Positions 7,031 to 13,287 of a stretch of DNA of 13,287 bases are shown in pieces; the stretch's first letter is position 1; every line of letters starts with the position of its first letter. The position numbers and the translations under genes are program-made. The notes under the pieces are model-generated. The model made no database searches and was not told the origin of the DNA. It worked only from the letters and a program-made list of their open reading frames with translations. The DNA lies in NCBI GenBank assembly GCA_039029195.1, contig JBCCGR010000073.1:1-13287 (forward strand), given 5' to 3'. The stretch comes from JBCCGR01 sp039029195. Lineage in GTDB: Bacteria; Pseudomonadota; Alphaproteobacteria; Rhizobiales; Rhizobiaceae.

Positions 7031-8026
7031 ATGTTGGATTATCTCTTTGAACGCTTGCCGCTGATGGCTGAACCCGTTTTTGCGCTCATCATTCCTTCGT
7101 CGCGCTTTTTCCTGCTCTATCTTCTGTCTGCGATGATGATCGGCTTTGCCGTTCTCTATTTCCGACAGCCCAAAGAGGAACGCTCGATCTCCAAGGCCGT
7201 GCACGCCTTGTTCCCTGAAGAGGTGCTTTTGCACCCTTCTGCAAGGCTCGATTACGTTTTTGCCTTCGTCAACATGATCGTGCGCATATTCTTGCTCAGC
7301 CTCATTTTCCTGAGCACTGCCGCAACAACCGGCCTCGCAGCCGATGCGATGACGCTGCTTTTCGGTGCCAACACGGCGCCCACGGAGCCAGGCCTCATTG
7401 CAATCGCGCTCTTCACCATCATCGCCTTTCTGGCAACCGATTTCGGCCTGTTTTTCGCACATTGGCTGGAGCACAAAGTCCCGTTTTTTTGGGAATTCCA
7501 CAAAGTTCATCATTCTGCAGAAGTGCTGACGCCAATCACGGTGCAGCGAATGCACCCGGTGGATGTGCTCGTGAACAACATAGTCCCTGCCATCGTGCTC
7601 GGCGTCTGCAACGGGGTGTTCTACTATCTCTACGCAGGCCCGGTCGCGGCCTTTTCGATCCTCGGCCTCAACGCCCTCTACTTCCTCATGCTGATGATCG
7701 GATATCATCTGCGACATTCCCATGTGTGGGTGATGTATCCAAAGCCGTTCCGCGAGCACATCTCGAGCCCGGCGTTGCACCACATTCACCATTCAAACGA
7801 TCCGCGCCACTACGACAAAAACTTTGCCCGTACGTTCACAATCTGGGACCGGATCGCCGGAACGCTCTACATCCCTGAAGAAGAAGAGAAGCTGGTTTTC
7901 GGCCTTGATGAACCCGAGCAGGATAAGCTGCAGACCGTGAGCGGTCTTTACTTCTCGCCGTTCAAATCTGTTTGGCGGAAATACTTCTCCCCTTCTCGCG
8001 CAGGGCATTTGGAACCCGGAGAATAG
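7031..8026 (+). CDS. Fatty acid hydroxylase / sterol desaturase family membrane protein
   Basis: This 331-residue protein belongs to the fatty acid hydroxylase superfamily of membrane di-iron enzymes, which hydroxylate or desaturate lipids with O2. Helices are apparent at about 15-44, 74-96, 121-143, 182-200 and 203-224. The iron-binding histidine boxes are clear: H144-x3-H148, H157-x2-H160-H161, a YHLRHSH stretch (H226, H229, H231) and H250-x2-H253-H254 in the segment ALHHIHHS. The C-terminal 70 residues are soluble and charged. The ATG at 7031 with GGAG nine bases upstream is preferred over an upstream in-frame TTG at 7013. The substrate cannot be read from the sequence; bacterial members include ornithine-lipid hydroxylases such as rhizobial OlsE, as well as sterol- and carotenoid-type enzymes. 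Neighbours do not settle the pathway. Confidence 0.9.
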   Translation: MLDYLFERLPLMAEPVFALIIPSSRFFLLYLLSAMMIGFAVLYFRQPKEERSISKAVHALFPEEVLLHPSARLDYVFAFVNMIVRIFLLSLIFLSTAATTGLAADAMTLLFGANTAPTEPGLIAIALFTIIAFLATDFGLFFAHWLEHKVPFFWEFHKVHHSAEVLTPITVQRMHPVDVLVNNIVPAIVLGVCNGVFYYLYAGPVAAFSILGLNALYFLMLMIGYHLRHSHVWVMYPKPFREHISSPALHHIHHSNDPRHYDKNFARTFTIWDRIAGTLYIPEEEEKLVFGLDEPEQDKLQTVSGLYFSPFKSVWRKYFSPSRAGHLEPGE

Positions 8027-8029
8027 GTC

Positions 8030-8072
8030 GGTGCGCACCTGAAAACAGTCCTGCACGGTTTATCCTGAAAAC
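8030..8072. repeat. Short palindrome and direct repeat in the spacer before tldD
   Basis: GGTGCGCACC at 8030-8039 is a perfect 10-bp palindrome three bases after the desaturase stop. CCTGAAAAC occurs twice, at 8038-8046 and 8064-8072, 26 bp apart. The 187-bp spacer to tldD should carry a promoter or transcription signal, but none is clear. These elements are small enough to be chance. Confidence 0.25.
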
Positions 8073-8213
8073 GTGCACTGTTCCCCGGATGACAATCGCG
8101 GCCGAAGCGCTTAAATCGTCTGAACAGCCAGCCACCCTGAACGGGAATCGCGTAACGCGTCCGCTCAGCATCGGCTGAATGATCAGATCTTTGCTCAGCT
8201 TGAGGATAGCGCC

Positions 8214-9635
8214 GTGACCGACACCCCCTCCCCGCTCTCGAACTTCGATTGTTCGATAGAATCCGTTCAATCGATGGTCGGGACTGCGCTGTCGGGCGCG
8301 GATGATGGCGAACTTTACGTTGAATATGGCCAGTCGGAGGGACTGGTTTTTGACAATGGCAAGCTGAAATCGGGCACCTTCGATACCGGTCAGGGCTTCG
8401 GTTTACGGTCGGTCGCGGGTGAGGCCGCCGGGTATGCTCACGCAGGCGATTTGACGAAGGATGCGCTGACCCGCGCCATTGATGCAGTCAAAGCCGTTCA
8501 TTCCGGTCATTCCGGCACCTATGCGGCCGGTCCCCAGCGCACCAACACAAAACTCTACAGCGACGAAAACCCAATCGGCGCACCAAGCTTCGAAGAGAAA
8601 GTCACTTTGCTCGGCGAAGTCGATGCCTATGCGCGCGCTCGCGATCCGAAGGTTCGGCAGGTGACGGCATCCATTGCCGGGTCTTGGAAAGTTGTCGAAA
8701 TCCTGCGCGCCGATGGCGAAATCTATCGCGACATCCGTCCGCTCGTGCGGCTCAACGTGTCTGTGGTTGTCGGTGACGGCGAGCGGCAGGAATCCGGCTC
8801 CCACGGCATTGGCGGACGGGCCGGATTCGGTGAATTCGTCACCGAAGCCTCCTGGAAAAACTGTGTTGATGAAGCCCTGCGGCAGGCACTCGTCAATCTG
8901 GAAGCCATCCCCGCCCCGGCTGGAACCTTTGACGTGGTGCTGGGCGCGGGTTGGCCGGGTGTGATGCTTCACGAAGCCATTGGGCACGGTCTGGAAGGCG
9001 ATTTCAATCGCAAAGGCACGTCTGCCTTCGCGGGTCTCATGGGAGAGCAGGTTGCCGCTCCCGGTGTCACCGTGGTTGATGACGGCACGATTGAGGGACG
9101 ACGCGGTTCGCTGACCATCGACGATGAAGGAACACCGACGCAAAACACCGTTCTTATCGAAGATGGCAAGCTCGTCGGCTATATGCAGGACCGGCAGAAT
9201 GCGCGGCTCATGGGCATGGACCCCACCGGCAATGGTCGCCGCCAATCCTATGCCCACATTCCCATGCCCCGCATGACCAACACCTATATGCTTGGTGGAA
9301 ATCACACACCCGAAGAAATCATCGCATCAGTGGATGACGGAATTTATGCCGTGTCCTTCGGCGGGGGGCAGGTCGACATCACGTCCGGCAAATATGTTTT
9401 CGATTGCACGGAAGCCTATCGCATCGAAAAGGGCAAAATTGGCGCGCCGCTCAAAGGTGCTATGATGATCGGCGACGGTCCGTCGGACCTGAAACGCATT
9501 CGCATGCTCGGCAATGACATGGCGCTTGACCCCGGCATTGGCATGTGCGGCAAACAGGGCCAAGGCGTGCCGGTTGGCGTGGGTCAACCGACCTGCCGGC
9601 TCGACCAGATTACGATTGGCGGCACGGGCGTTTAG
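8214..9635 (+). CDS. tldD: Metalloprotease TldD
   Basis: TldD works with TldE/PmbA as a heterodimeric zinc protease; in E. coli the pair processes microcin B17 and degrades the CcdA antitoxin. The 473-residue protein is close to the usual length of about 480. The zinc-binding motif is HEAIGH (H253, E254, H257) followed by GLEGDFNRKGTS, and the likely fourth ligand is C445 in GIGMCGKQGQG near the C-terminus. GRRQSYAHIPMPRMTNTYM at 341-359 is also a TldD signature. The start is GTG with GAGGA seven bases upstream. It is cytoplasmic, without a signal peptide. No tldE/pmbA partner is in the window. TldD is commonly found near coxB in rhizobial genomes. Here the IalB-like and desaturase genes lie between them. 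Confidence 0.96.
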   Translation: MTDTPSPLSNFDCSIESVQSMVGTALSGADDGELYVEYGQSEGLVFDNGKLKSGTFDTGQGFGLRSVAGEAAGYAHAGDLTKDALTRAIDAVKAVHSGHSGTYAAGPQRTNTKLYSDENPIGAPSFEEKVTLLGEVDAYARARDPKVRQVTASIAGSWKVVEILRADGEIYRDIRPLVRLNVSVVVGDGERQESGSHGIGGRAGFGEFVTEASWKNCVDEALRQALVNLEAIPAPAGTFDVVLGAGWPGVMLHEAIGHGLEGDFNRKGTSAFAGLMGEQVAAPGVTVVDDGTIEGRRGSLTIDDEGTPTQNTVLIEDGKLVGYMQDRQNARLMGMDPTGNGRRQSYAHIPMPRMTNTYMLGGNHTPEEIIASVDDGIYAVSFGGGQVDITSGKYVFDCTEAYRIEKGKIGAPLKGAMMIGDGPSDLKRIRMLGNDMALDPGIGMCGKQGQGVPVGVGQPTCRLDQITIGGTGV

Positions 9636-9652
9636 CACTCGAGTTCACCAAG

Positions 9653-10051
9653 ATGCAGGAAGCATTCAACAGTCCAAAAGTCCGCCTCTTCCTCGCCGTG
9701 CTCATCGCACCATTTGCAGGCGCGGTCATCGTGATTGCCACATACACACCCTTTGATCTCGCGCCGATAAACGACTGGTGGGAAATGCTTCAGGTGGCGC
9801 TAGCCTATGGGTACGCCACAACAATAGCCCTCGGCCTCCCCTATCATCTCATCCTGCGCCACCTGTTCATGCGCGATCATATCGGCTGGTATGTGGCCGG
9901 CGGTCTGGTCATTGGCGCGGCAGTGCTACAGGTGTTTTTTGTTTCCGGAATTCAGTCAATCCCGCTTGCCATTGTCTATGGAGGTGCACCTGGCATCATC
10001 ATCGCGGTTATTGCGCGGTGGATCGTTGGGCCAAGTAGATTCAATGCGTGA
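9653..10051 (+). CDS. Small four-helix membrane protein of unknown function
   Basis: I do not recognise this 132-residue protein. It has a short polar start (MQEAFNSPKVR) and four hydrophobic segments at about 11-31, 42-63, 76-96 and 98-122, ending in a basic tail. It is probably an inner-membrane protein. It starts 17 bp after the tldD stop on the same strand and may be co-transcribed with it. The frame is open upstream to 9545, but that part overlaps the tldD coding sequence and is rich in Arg and Pro, so the ATG at 9653 is preferred; no strong ribosome-binding site is seen. Nothing in the sequence suggests a catalytic site. The frame and the membrane pattern support it as a real gene, with moderate confidence. 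Confidence 0.7.
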   Translation: MQEAFNSPKVRLFLAVLIAPFAGAVIVIATYTPFDLAPINDWWEMLQVALAYGYATTIALGLPYHLILRHLFMRDHIGWYVAGGLVIGAAVLQVFFVSGIQSIPLAIVYGGAPGIIIAVIARWIVGPSRFNA

Positions 10052-10305
10052 AGCTTTTTCGTGTCAGCACTGTTGCATAGCAGCATATTTCGACCTTCAA
10101 CTTGTCGCAATCCGGCTGGGACGACCAAATATAGTTGTATTTGTTGGCGTGACTGCAATCATTGTCAGCATCTCAGCAATGCTTCCGAAGAAGCTGGAAA
10201 TCGGGTGAAACAGGCACAACATTCCCTCTTCGCGCGAAATACTGTGTTTATTTGAGACATTTCTCACACTACGGTCGCTCAATAGCTTAAGAAACTGCTA
10301 ACAAT

Positions 10306-10334
10306 TTGACTCTCCAAGCGGCAAGGTGTTCAAT
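10306..10334 (+). promoter_or_regulatory. Candidate sigma70-type promoter of the first RTX gene
   Basis: TTGACT at 10306-10311 matches the -35 box at five of six bases. After 17 bp, TTCAAT at 10329-10334 matches the -10 box at four of six. The predicted start of transcription, near 10341, would leave a leader of about 65 nt that includes the CATCAGC/GCTGATG hairpin. Identified by eye only. Confidence 0.4.
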
Positions 10335-10357
10335 AATTGATAGTCGGTCTGGGGCCT

Positions 10358-10380
10358 CATCAGCATGTATTGCGCTGATG
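10358..10380 (+). promoter_or_regulatory. Hairpin in the leader of the first RTX gene
   Basis: CATCAGC at 10358-10364 pairs perfectly with GCTGATG at 10374-10380 across a 9-nt loop. It lies about 27 bp before the start codon and just upstream of the ribosome-binding site. It has no T-tract, so it is not an intrinsic terminator; it could affect mRNA stability or translation. Confidence 0.3.
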
Positions 10381-10407
10381 TTGAATTGAACGACAGAGGA
10401 GAGAGAA

Positions 10408-11517
10408 ATGGCAAATATTGTTGGCACCCCGGTTGCCGATATTCTGAACGGGACGCCTGATCCGGATCAGATATTCGGCCAAGGTGGAAATGACTTTATC
10501 TTCGGCAAACAGGGCAATGACACCATCTTTGGTCTAGATGGCGATGATCGCCTAGAAGGCGAAGATGGCGCGGACTTCATTTATGGCGGCAATGGAAATG
10601 ACGTCATTCTGACCGGCAACGGCCCGGGCGACTACGCATTTGGTGAAGGCGGAAACGACATCATCTTTGGCGGCAACAGTGAGGATGTCATCCTGGGTAT
10701 GGCAGACAATGATCTGCTGTTTGGCGGCGCAGCCCGTGACATCATTTTCGGTGGCACCGGCAATGATGAGTTGCAGGGGCAGGAAGGCAATGACCTTTTG
10801 TTCGGCAATGAGGGCAATGACCTTCTGTTTGGCCAGACTGGCAATGACGAGCTTCAGGGCCAGGAAAACAATGACCGCTTGTTCGGCAACGAAGGCATGG
10901 ACCTTCTTTTCGGCCAATCTGGTGACGATGAACTTCAGGGTCAGGAAGACAATGACCGCCTGTTCGGTGGAACCGGGATCGATCTGCTGTTCGGTCAGGC
11001 AGGCAATGATGAACTAAACGGCCAGGAAAACAATGACCGCTTGTTCGGCGGCGATGGGGATGACTTCCTCTTCGGTGGCGACGGAAACGATGAGCTGAAC
11101 GGCCAGGGGGGCGTTAACGCTCTCTTCGGCGGTGCGGGTAACGACGAACTCTGGGGCGGTGTGTTCGCTGGCGATACAGCACCTGGCGCAACGGAATTCC
11201 ACACCCGGTTTGTCGGCGGTACTGGTGATGACAAGTATTTTGGCAATGGCACACCGGCGTTCAGAGAATCATTTGAAGTTGGGTTGGGTGACGGAGTCGA
11301 CACCATCCGGAACTTCAATGGACTGTTCGCAGGAGGGGGAGTTGCTGGAGGCAACGGCACTGACAAAGTGTTCCTCACCGGGGGGCAGAATTTGTTTGGT
11401 ATTGGTCTCGCGACCGTTGGCAATGACCAGATACTCACCTTTGCTGATGGCTCGTCACTCACTTTCGAGGGCTATGCAGGTGGCGTTTTGCAGTTCGCAG
11501 ATTTCGTCATTATCTAG
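10408..11517 (+). CDS. RTX calcium-binding nonapeptide-repeat protein, first of tandem pair
   Basis: This 369-residue acidic protein is almost wholly RTX repeat. From residue 6 to 249 I count 26 nonamers of the type GGxGxDxUx plus one 10-residue unit (69-78, TGNGPGDYAF). RTX nonamers fold into a parallel beta-roll when calcium binds, usually outside the cell after type I secretion. There is no signal peptide, no cysteine and no recognisable enzymatic domain. Units from residue 115 on follow a 27-residue super-repeat (roughly DELQ, NDRLF, DLLF endings). The 120-residue C-terminal part resembles type I secretion targeting regions: a GVDTIRNF segment, a DGSSLTFEG turn and a hydrophobic end ADFVII. 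The start has a strong AGAGGAGAG ribosome-binding site, and a strong terminator follows. Possible roles are surface, matrix or adhesion protein; function is unknown. Confidence 0.9.
   Translation: MANIVGTPVADILNGTPDPDQIFGQGGNDFIFGKQGNDTIFGLDGDDRLEGEDGADFIYGGNGNDVILTGNGPGDYAFGEGGNDIIFGGNSEDVILGMADNDLLFGGAARDIIFGGTGNDELQGQEGNDLLFGNEGNDLLFGQTGNDELQGQENNDRLFGNEGMDLLFGQSGDDELQGQEDNDRLFGGTGIDLLFGQAGNDELNGQENNDRLFGGDGDDFLFGGDGNDELNGQGGVNALFGGAGNDELWGGVFAGDTAPGATEFHTRFVGGTGDDKYFGNGTPAFRESFEVGLGDGVDTIRNFNGLFAGGGVAGGNGTDKVFLTGGQNLFGIGLATVGNDQILTFADGSSLTFEGYAGGVLQFADFVII
10750..11154 (+). repeat. 81-bp tandem repeat array (27-residue super-repeat), about five units
   Basis: Codons 115-249 of the first RTX gene form five consecutive 81-bp units, each encoding three nonamers. 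A typical unit is GQSGDDELQ, GQEDNDRLF, GGTGIDLLF. Units are diverged, mainly at synonymous sites, and the first and last depart from the pattern. The array is in the same codon positions as the one in the downstream paralogue. Confidence 0.85.
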
Positions 11518-11543
11518 GCCATATAGCCGCCTTGATGTGTTTG

Positions 11544-11572
11544 CCCGGCAGTTCCGACTGCCGGGTTTTTTT
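11544..11572 (+). terminator. Intrinsic terminator after the first RTX gene
   Basis: CCCGGCAGT at 11544-11552 pairs perfectly with ACTGCCGGG at 11557-11565 over a TCCG loop, followed by seven Ts. It starts 26 bp after the stop codon and is a textbook Rho-independent terminator. It makes the second RTX gene dependent on its own promoter. Confidence 0.95.
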
Positions 11573-11724
11573 ATGTTCTGATTTCTGGCACTCGCACGAC
11601 GTTGAACTTGAACTTTGTGTTGCTCTGCTTGGCCCGCCATCGAAGCAGAACCTTCAAATCGAACTCATCAGCAAGTGCGGATTTCCTGCAACAATTCTGA
11701 CACATTGATGCCCATTGTTGACAA

Positions 11725-11738
11725 ACATGCTTGCATGT
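11725..11738. promoter_or_regulatory. Palindrome ACATGC-TT-GCATGT next to a TTGACA box
   Basis: This is a perfect 6-2-6 inverted repeat one base after a consensus -35 hexamer (TTGACA, 11718-11723), 95 bp upstream of the second RTX gene. If TTGACA is a real -35, a regulator bound here would lie between the -35 and -10 boxes and probably repress. No matching -10 box is evident, so the promoter itself is uncertain. Confidence 0.35.
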
Positions 11739-11832
11739 CTGCACAGGCAGATGTTCACTTGCATTGAGCTACCTGATGACGGGTTGGTAGGTCGCAAACT
11801 GTTGATAAATTTACCAAAGAGGAAATAGAAAA

Positions 11833-12975
11833 ATGGCAAATATTGTTGGCACCCCGTTGGCGGATATTTTGAACGGGACGCCAGACGCTGACCAGATTTT
11901 TGGTCAAGGTGGAAACGACTTCATATTTGGCAAACAGGGCAATGACACGATCTTTGGCCTTGACGGTGACGACCGGCTTGAAGGCGAAGATGGTGGCGAT
12001 TTCATTTTCGGTGGTAACGGTAACGATGTCATCCTTACTGGCGACGGAGTAGGCAATCAGGCATTTGGCGAAGATGGCAACGATTTGATTTTCGGCCGCA
12101 ATGGCGAAGACGTGTTGTTGGGTCAGGACGGTAACGACCGATTGTTCGGAGGTGCTGCTCGCGACATCCTGTTTGGTGGGATGGGAGATGATGAATTGCA
12201 GGGGCAGGAAGGCAATGACCTTCTGTTCGGCAATGAGGGCAATGATCTTCTGTTCGGTCAGGTTGGCGATGATGAGTTGCAGGGTCAGGAGAACAATGAC
12301 CGCTTGTTCGGTAACGAAGGCAATGATCTTCTGTTCGGTCAGGCTGGCGACGATGAACTCCAGGGCCAGGAAAATAATGACCGACTGTTCGGAGGAACTG
12401 GCATAGACCTTCTGTTTGGCCAAGCTGGCGACGACGAACTTCAGGGCCAGGAAGGCAATGACCGGCTCTTTGGCGGCGACGGTATTGATCTTCTGTTCGG
12501 TCAGGATGGTGATGATGAGTTGCAAGGCCAGGAAGGAAACGACAGGCTGTTTGGCAACAACGGAGCTGATTTCCTGTTCGGCCAAAATGGAGATGATGAA
12601 CTTCAGGGCGGCTCCGGAAATGACAAACTCATCGGTGGCGCCGGGAATGACCTTCTTTTCGGTGGTCTGGATCGCGACACGTATCAAGGCGGCGCAGGAA
12701 ATGACCGCTACTTTGACGCGTCTGGCGCAGGCTTCGAAGATCGGTACGAGTTTTTCGATACCAACATCGGCAATGACACCATCCTCGCCGGTAGCTTTCA
12801 AACTGCTGCAGCGGGAGGCTCTGACAAAATTGTGGTCAACGCAGCCGTGAACGGCTCATTCGTAAACCAGGGCGCTGTTGGCGGCGACTGGGTGATCAAT
12901 TTCACCGGTGGCAGCATTACCATTGTCGGTGTTGCCGGAACCTACAACCCCGCAGCCGACGCTCAGATAGTTTAA
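11833..12975 (+). CDS. RTX calcium-binding nonapeptide-repeat protein, second of tandem pair
   Basis: This is a 380-residue paralogue of the preceding gene. The first 68 residues differ at only four positions, and the odd 10-residue unit at 69-78 (TGDGVGNQAF) is kept. From residue 6 to 294 I count 31 nonamers plus that unit, five more nonamers than the first protein. The 27-residue super-repeat is more regular here: units from residue 142 on cycle through GQxGDDELQ, GQExNDRLF and GxxGxDLLF. The last 86 residues are unrelated in detail to those of the first protein; they are rich in Gly, Ala, Val and Asn and end in ADAQIV. No signal peptide, cysteine or catalytic domain is seen, which suits calcium-dependent folding outside the cell after type I secretion. 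A different cargo or secretion fate from the first protein is possible. Function is unknown. Confidence 0.9.
   Translation: MANIVGTPLADILNGTPDADQIFGQGGNDFIFGKQGNDTIFGLDGDDRLEGEDGGDFIFGGNGNDVILTGDGVGNQAFGEDGNDLIFGRNGEDVLLGQDGNDRLFGGAARDILFGGMGDDELQGQEGNDLLFGNEGNDLLFGQVGDDELQGQENNDRLFGNEGNDLLFGQAGDDELQGQENNDRLFGGTGIDLLFGQAGDDELQGQEGNDRLFGGDGIDLLFGQDGDDELQGQEGNDRLFGNNGADFLFGQNGDDELQGGSGNDKLIGGAGNDLLFGGLDRDTYQGGAGNDRYFDASGAGFEDRYEFFDTNIGNDTILAGSFQTAAAGGSDKIVVNAAVNGSFVNQGAVGGDWVINFTGGSITIVGVAGTYNPAADAQIV
12175..12606 (+). repeat. 81-bp tandem repeat array (27-residue super-repeat), five units plus a part
   Basis: Codons 115-258 of the second RTX gene hold five 81-bp units and one further 27-bp third. 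The nonamers end in DELQ, DRLF and D(L/F)LF in turn with high regularity. Runs such as GCAGGGGCAGGAAGGCAATG are shared almost base for base with the first gene, while other units differ at many third positions. Confidence 0.85.
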
Positions 12976-13017
12976 GCGCTGCACCTATTGCTAAGAAACG
13001 GCTGATTTCAATATCAA

Positions 13018-13057
13018 CGGGTTGCTGATTTGTCGTCAGCAACCCGCGTTTTGTTTT
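13018..13057 (+). terminator. Intrinsic terminator after the second RTX gene
   Basis: CGGGTTGCTGA at 13018-13028 pairs perfectly with TCAGCAACCCG at 13036-13046 over a 7-nt loop, followed by CGTTTTGTTTT. It starts 43 bp after the stop. It ends the RTX transcript before the convergent ligase gene. Confidence 0.88.
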
Positions 13058-13136
13058 GCCTGTTGGAACGCCTCTGTCAGACAAGAACTATCGATATTGA
13101 AACAGCGTCATTTGCCAGCGCCCGCGGCGGCTTACC

Positions 13137-13287
13137 TCACAGCCGTGGCTGGTCGGCAAGCACCTTGCGATTGATCTTGCCAGACACTGTGAGTGGCATT
13201 TCTGAAAGGAAGTGAATTTCCTTCGGAACATAGTAGACCGGGCGCGTTGCAGCGACGCCCTGTTTCAGTTCCTCGCCTCTTTCCTCA
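13137..13287 (-). CDS. AMP-forming acyl-CoA ligase / adenylation enzyme (C-terminal end)
   Basis: Only the last 49 codons and the stop are in the window; the rest lies beyond the right edge. The visible sequence has the C-terminal signature of the ANL superfamily (acyl-CoA synthetases, NRPS adenylation domains, luciferase): VYYVPKEIHFLSEMPLT followed by VSGKINRKVL. The lysine of SGKINRK is the catalytic lysine of the mobile C-terminal domain that promotes adenylate formation. These enzymes activate a carboxylic acid with ATP and then usually transfer it to CoA or a carrier protein. The protein ends 12 residues after this motif, so no carrier domain is attached at this end. It is convergent with the second RTX gene. 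The substrate cannot be told from this fragment. Confidence 0.85.
   Translation of the reverse strand, partial: EERGEELKQGVAATRPVYYVPKEIHFLSEMPLTVSGKINRKVLADQPRL

Larger units (their letters stand above)
10052..10407. other. Spacer and leader upstream of the first RTX gene
   Basis: This 356-bp stretch holds no convincing gene. Base composition is visibly more AT-rich than in the genes to the left. It contains a candidate promoter at 10306-10334, a 7-bp inverted repeat CATCAGC/GCTGATG at 10358-10380 that would form a hairpin in the leader RNA, and a strong ribosome-binding sequence (AGAGGAGAGAG) just before the ATG at 10408. No intrinsic terminator for the upstream membrane protein gene was found. 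Confidence 0.5.
11518..11832. other. Spacer between the two RTX genes
   Basis: This 315-bp stretch holds the terminator of the first RTX gene and, in its right part, the leader of the second. There is a consensus TTGACA at 11718-11723 with an overlapping-region palindrome ACATGCTTGCATGT at 11725-11738, but no good -10 box at the usual distance. The ribosome-binding sequence AGAGGAAATAG precedes the ATG at 11833. It does not resemble the spacer before the first RTX gene, so the duplication did not preserve the upstream region. No gene is seen. Confidence 0.5.

Noticed and set aside
6998..7792. A 264-codon minus-strand open frame opposite the desaturase-family gene
   Set aside because: The translation is highly charged and low in hydrophobics, as expected from the antisense of a membrane protein; the plus strand shows the histidine boxes.
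8403..9305. A 300-codon minus-strand open frame opposite tldD
   Set aside because: It is an antisense shadow of a fully conserved metalloprotease gene, with no motif of its own.
10061..10255. Short open frames in the spacer before the first RTX gene
   Set aside because: They are short, overlap one another in several frames, have no ribosome-binding site and look compositionally random.
12175..12606. CRISPR-like array
   Set aside because: The repeats are 81 bp, contiguous with no spacers, and lie within a coding frame as multiples of nine codons.
11755..12801. A 348-codon open frame on the minus strand opposite the second RTX gene
   Set aside because: It is the antisense shadow of the Gly/Asp-rich repeat codons, which read as Val/Ile/Ala/Phe repeats. 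The plus-strand frame has the ribosome-binding site, RTX motifs and terminator.

Overview
This window looks like chromosome from an alphaproteobacterium, most likely of the order Hyphomicrobiales (Rhizobiales). The evidence is the aa3-type cytochrome c oxidase gene order coxB-coxA-ctaB-(small membrane protein)-ctaG-coxC-DUF983-SURF1, an IalB-family periplasmic protein, and TldD next to the oxidase locus. Genus cannot be fixed from the sequence alone.

Left half, minus strand, 1-6008: a compact respiratory operon read right to left. It encodes oxidase subunits II (coxB), I (coxA) and III (coxC), the heme O synthase that starts heme a synthesis (ctaB), the CuB chaperone (ctaG/Cox11), a 49-residue one-helix protein between ctaB and ctaG, a DUF983 zinc-ribbon membrane protein, and the start of a SURF1-type assembly factor cut by the window edge. 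Every metal ligand and proton-channel residue checked in CoxA and CoxB is present. Genes are tightly spaced or overlap (TGATG at ctaB/small ORF, ATGA at DUF983/SURF1). A 10-bp-stem hairpin separates coxC from DUF983.

Middle, plus strand, 6348-10051: after a 339-bp divergent spacer with a perfect inverted repeat come an IalB-like secreted protein, a fatty acid hydroxylase/sterol desaturase family membrane di-iron enzyme, the TldD metalloprotease, and an unrecognised four-helix membrane protein 17 bp after tldD.

Right part, plus strand, 10408-12975: two tandem paralogues (369 and 380 aa) that are almost entirely RTX-type calcium-binding nonapeptide repeats, starting five residues after the initiator Met. 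Both carry a 27-residue (81-bp) higher-order repeat of three nonamers. Each has its own leader and its own strong intrinsic terminator. Their N-terminal 68 residues are nearly identical, but their C-termini differ. No type I secretion genes lie in the window. This pair is the most unusual part of the window.

Right edge, minus strand, 13137-13287: the C-terminal 49 codons of an AMP-forming acyl-CoA ligase/adenylation enzyme, convergent with the second RTX gene.
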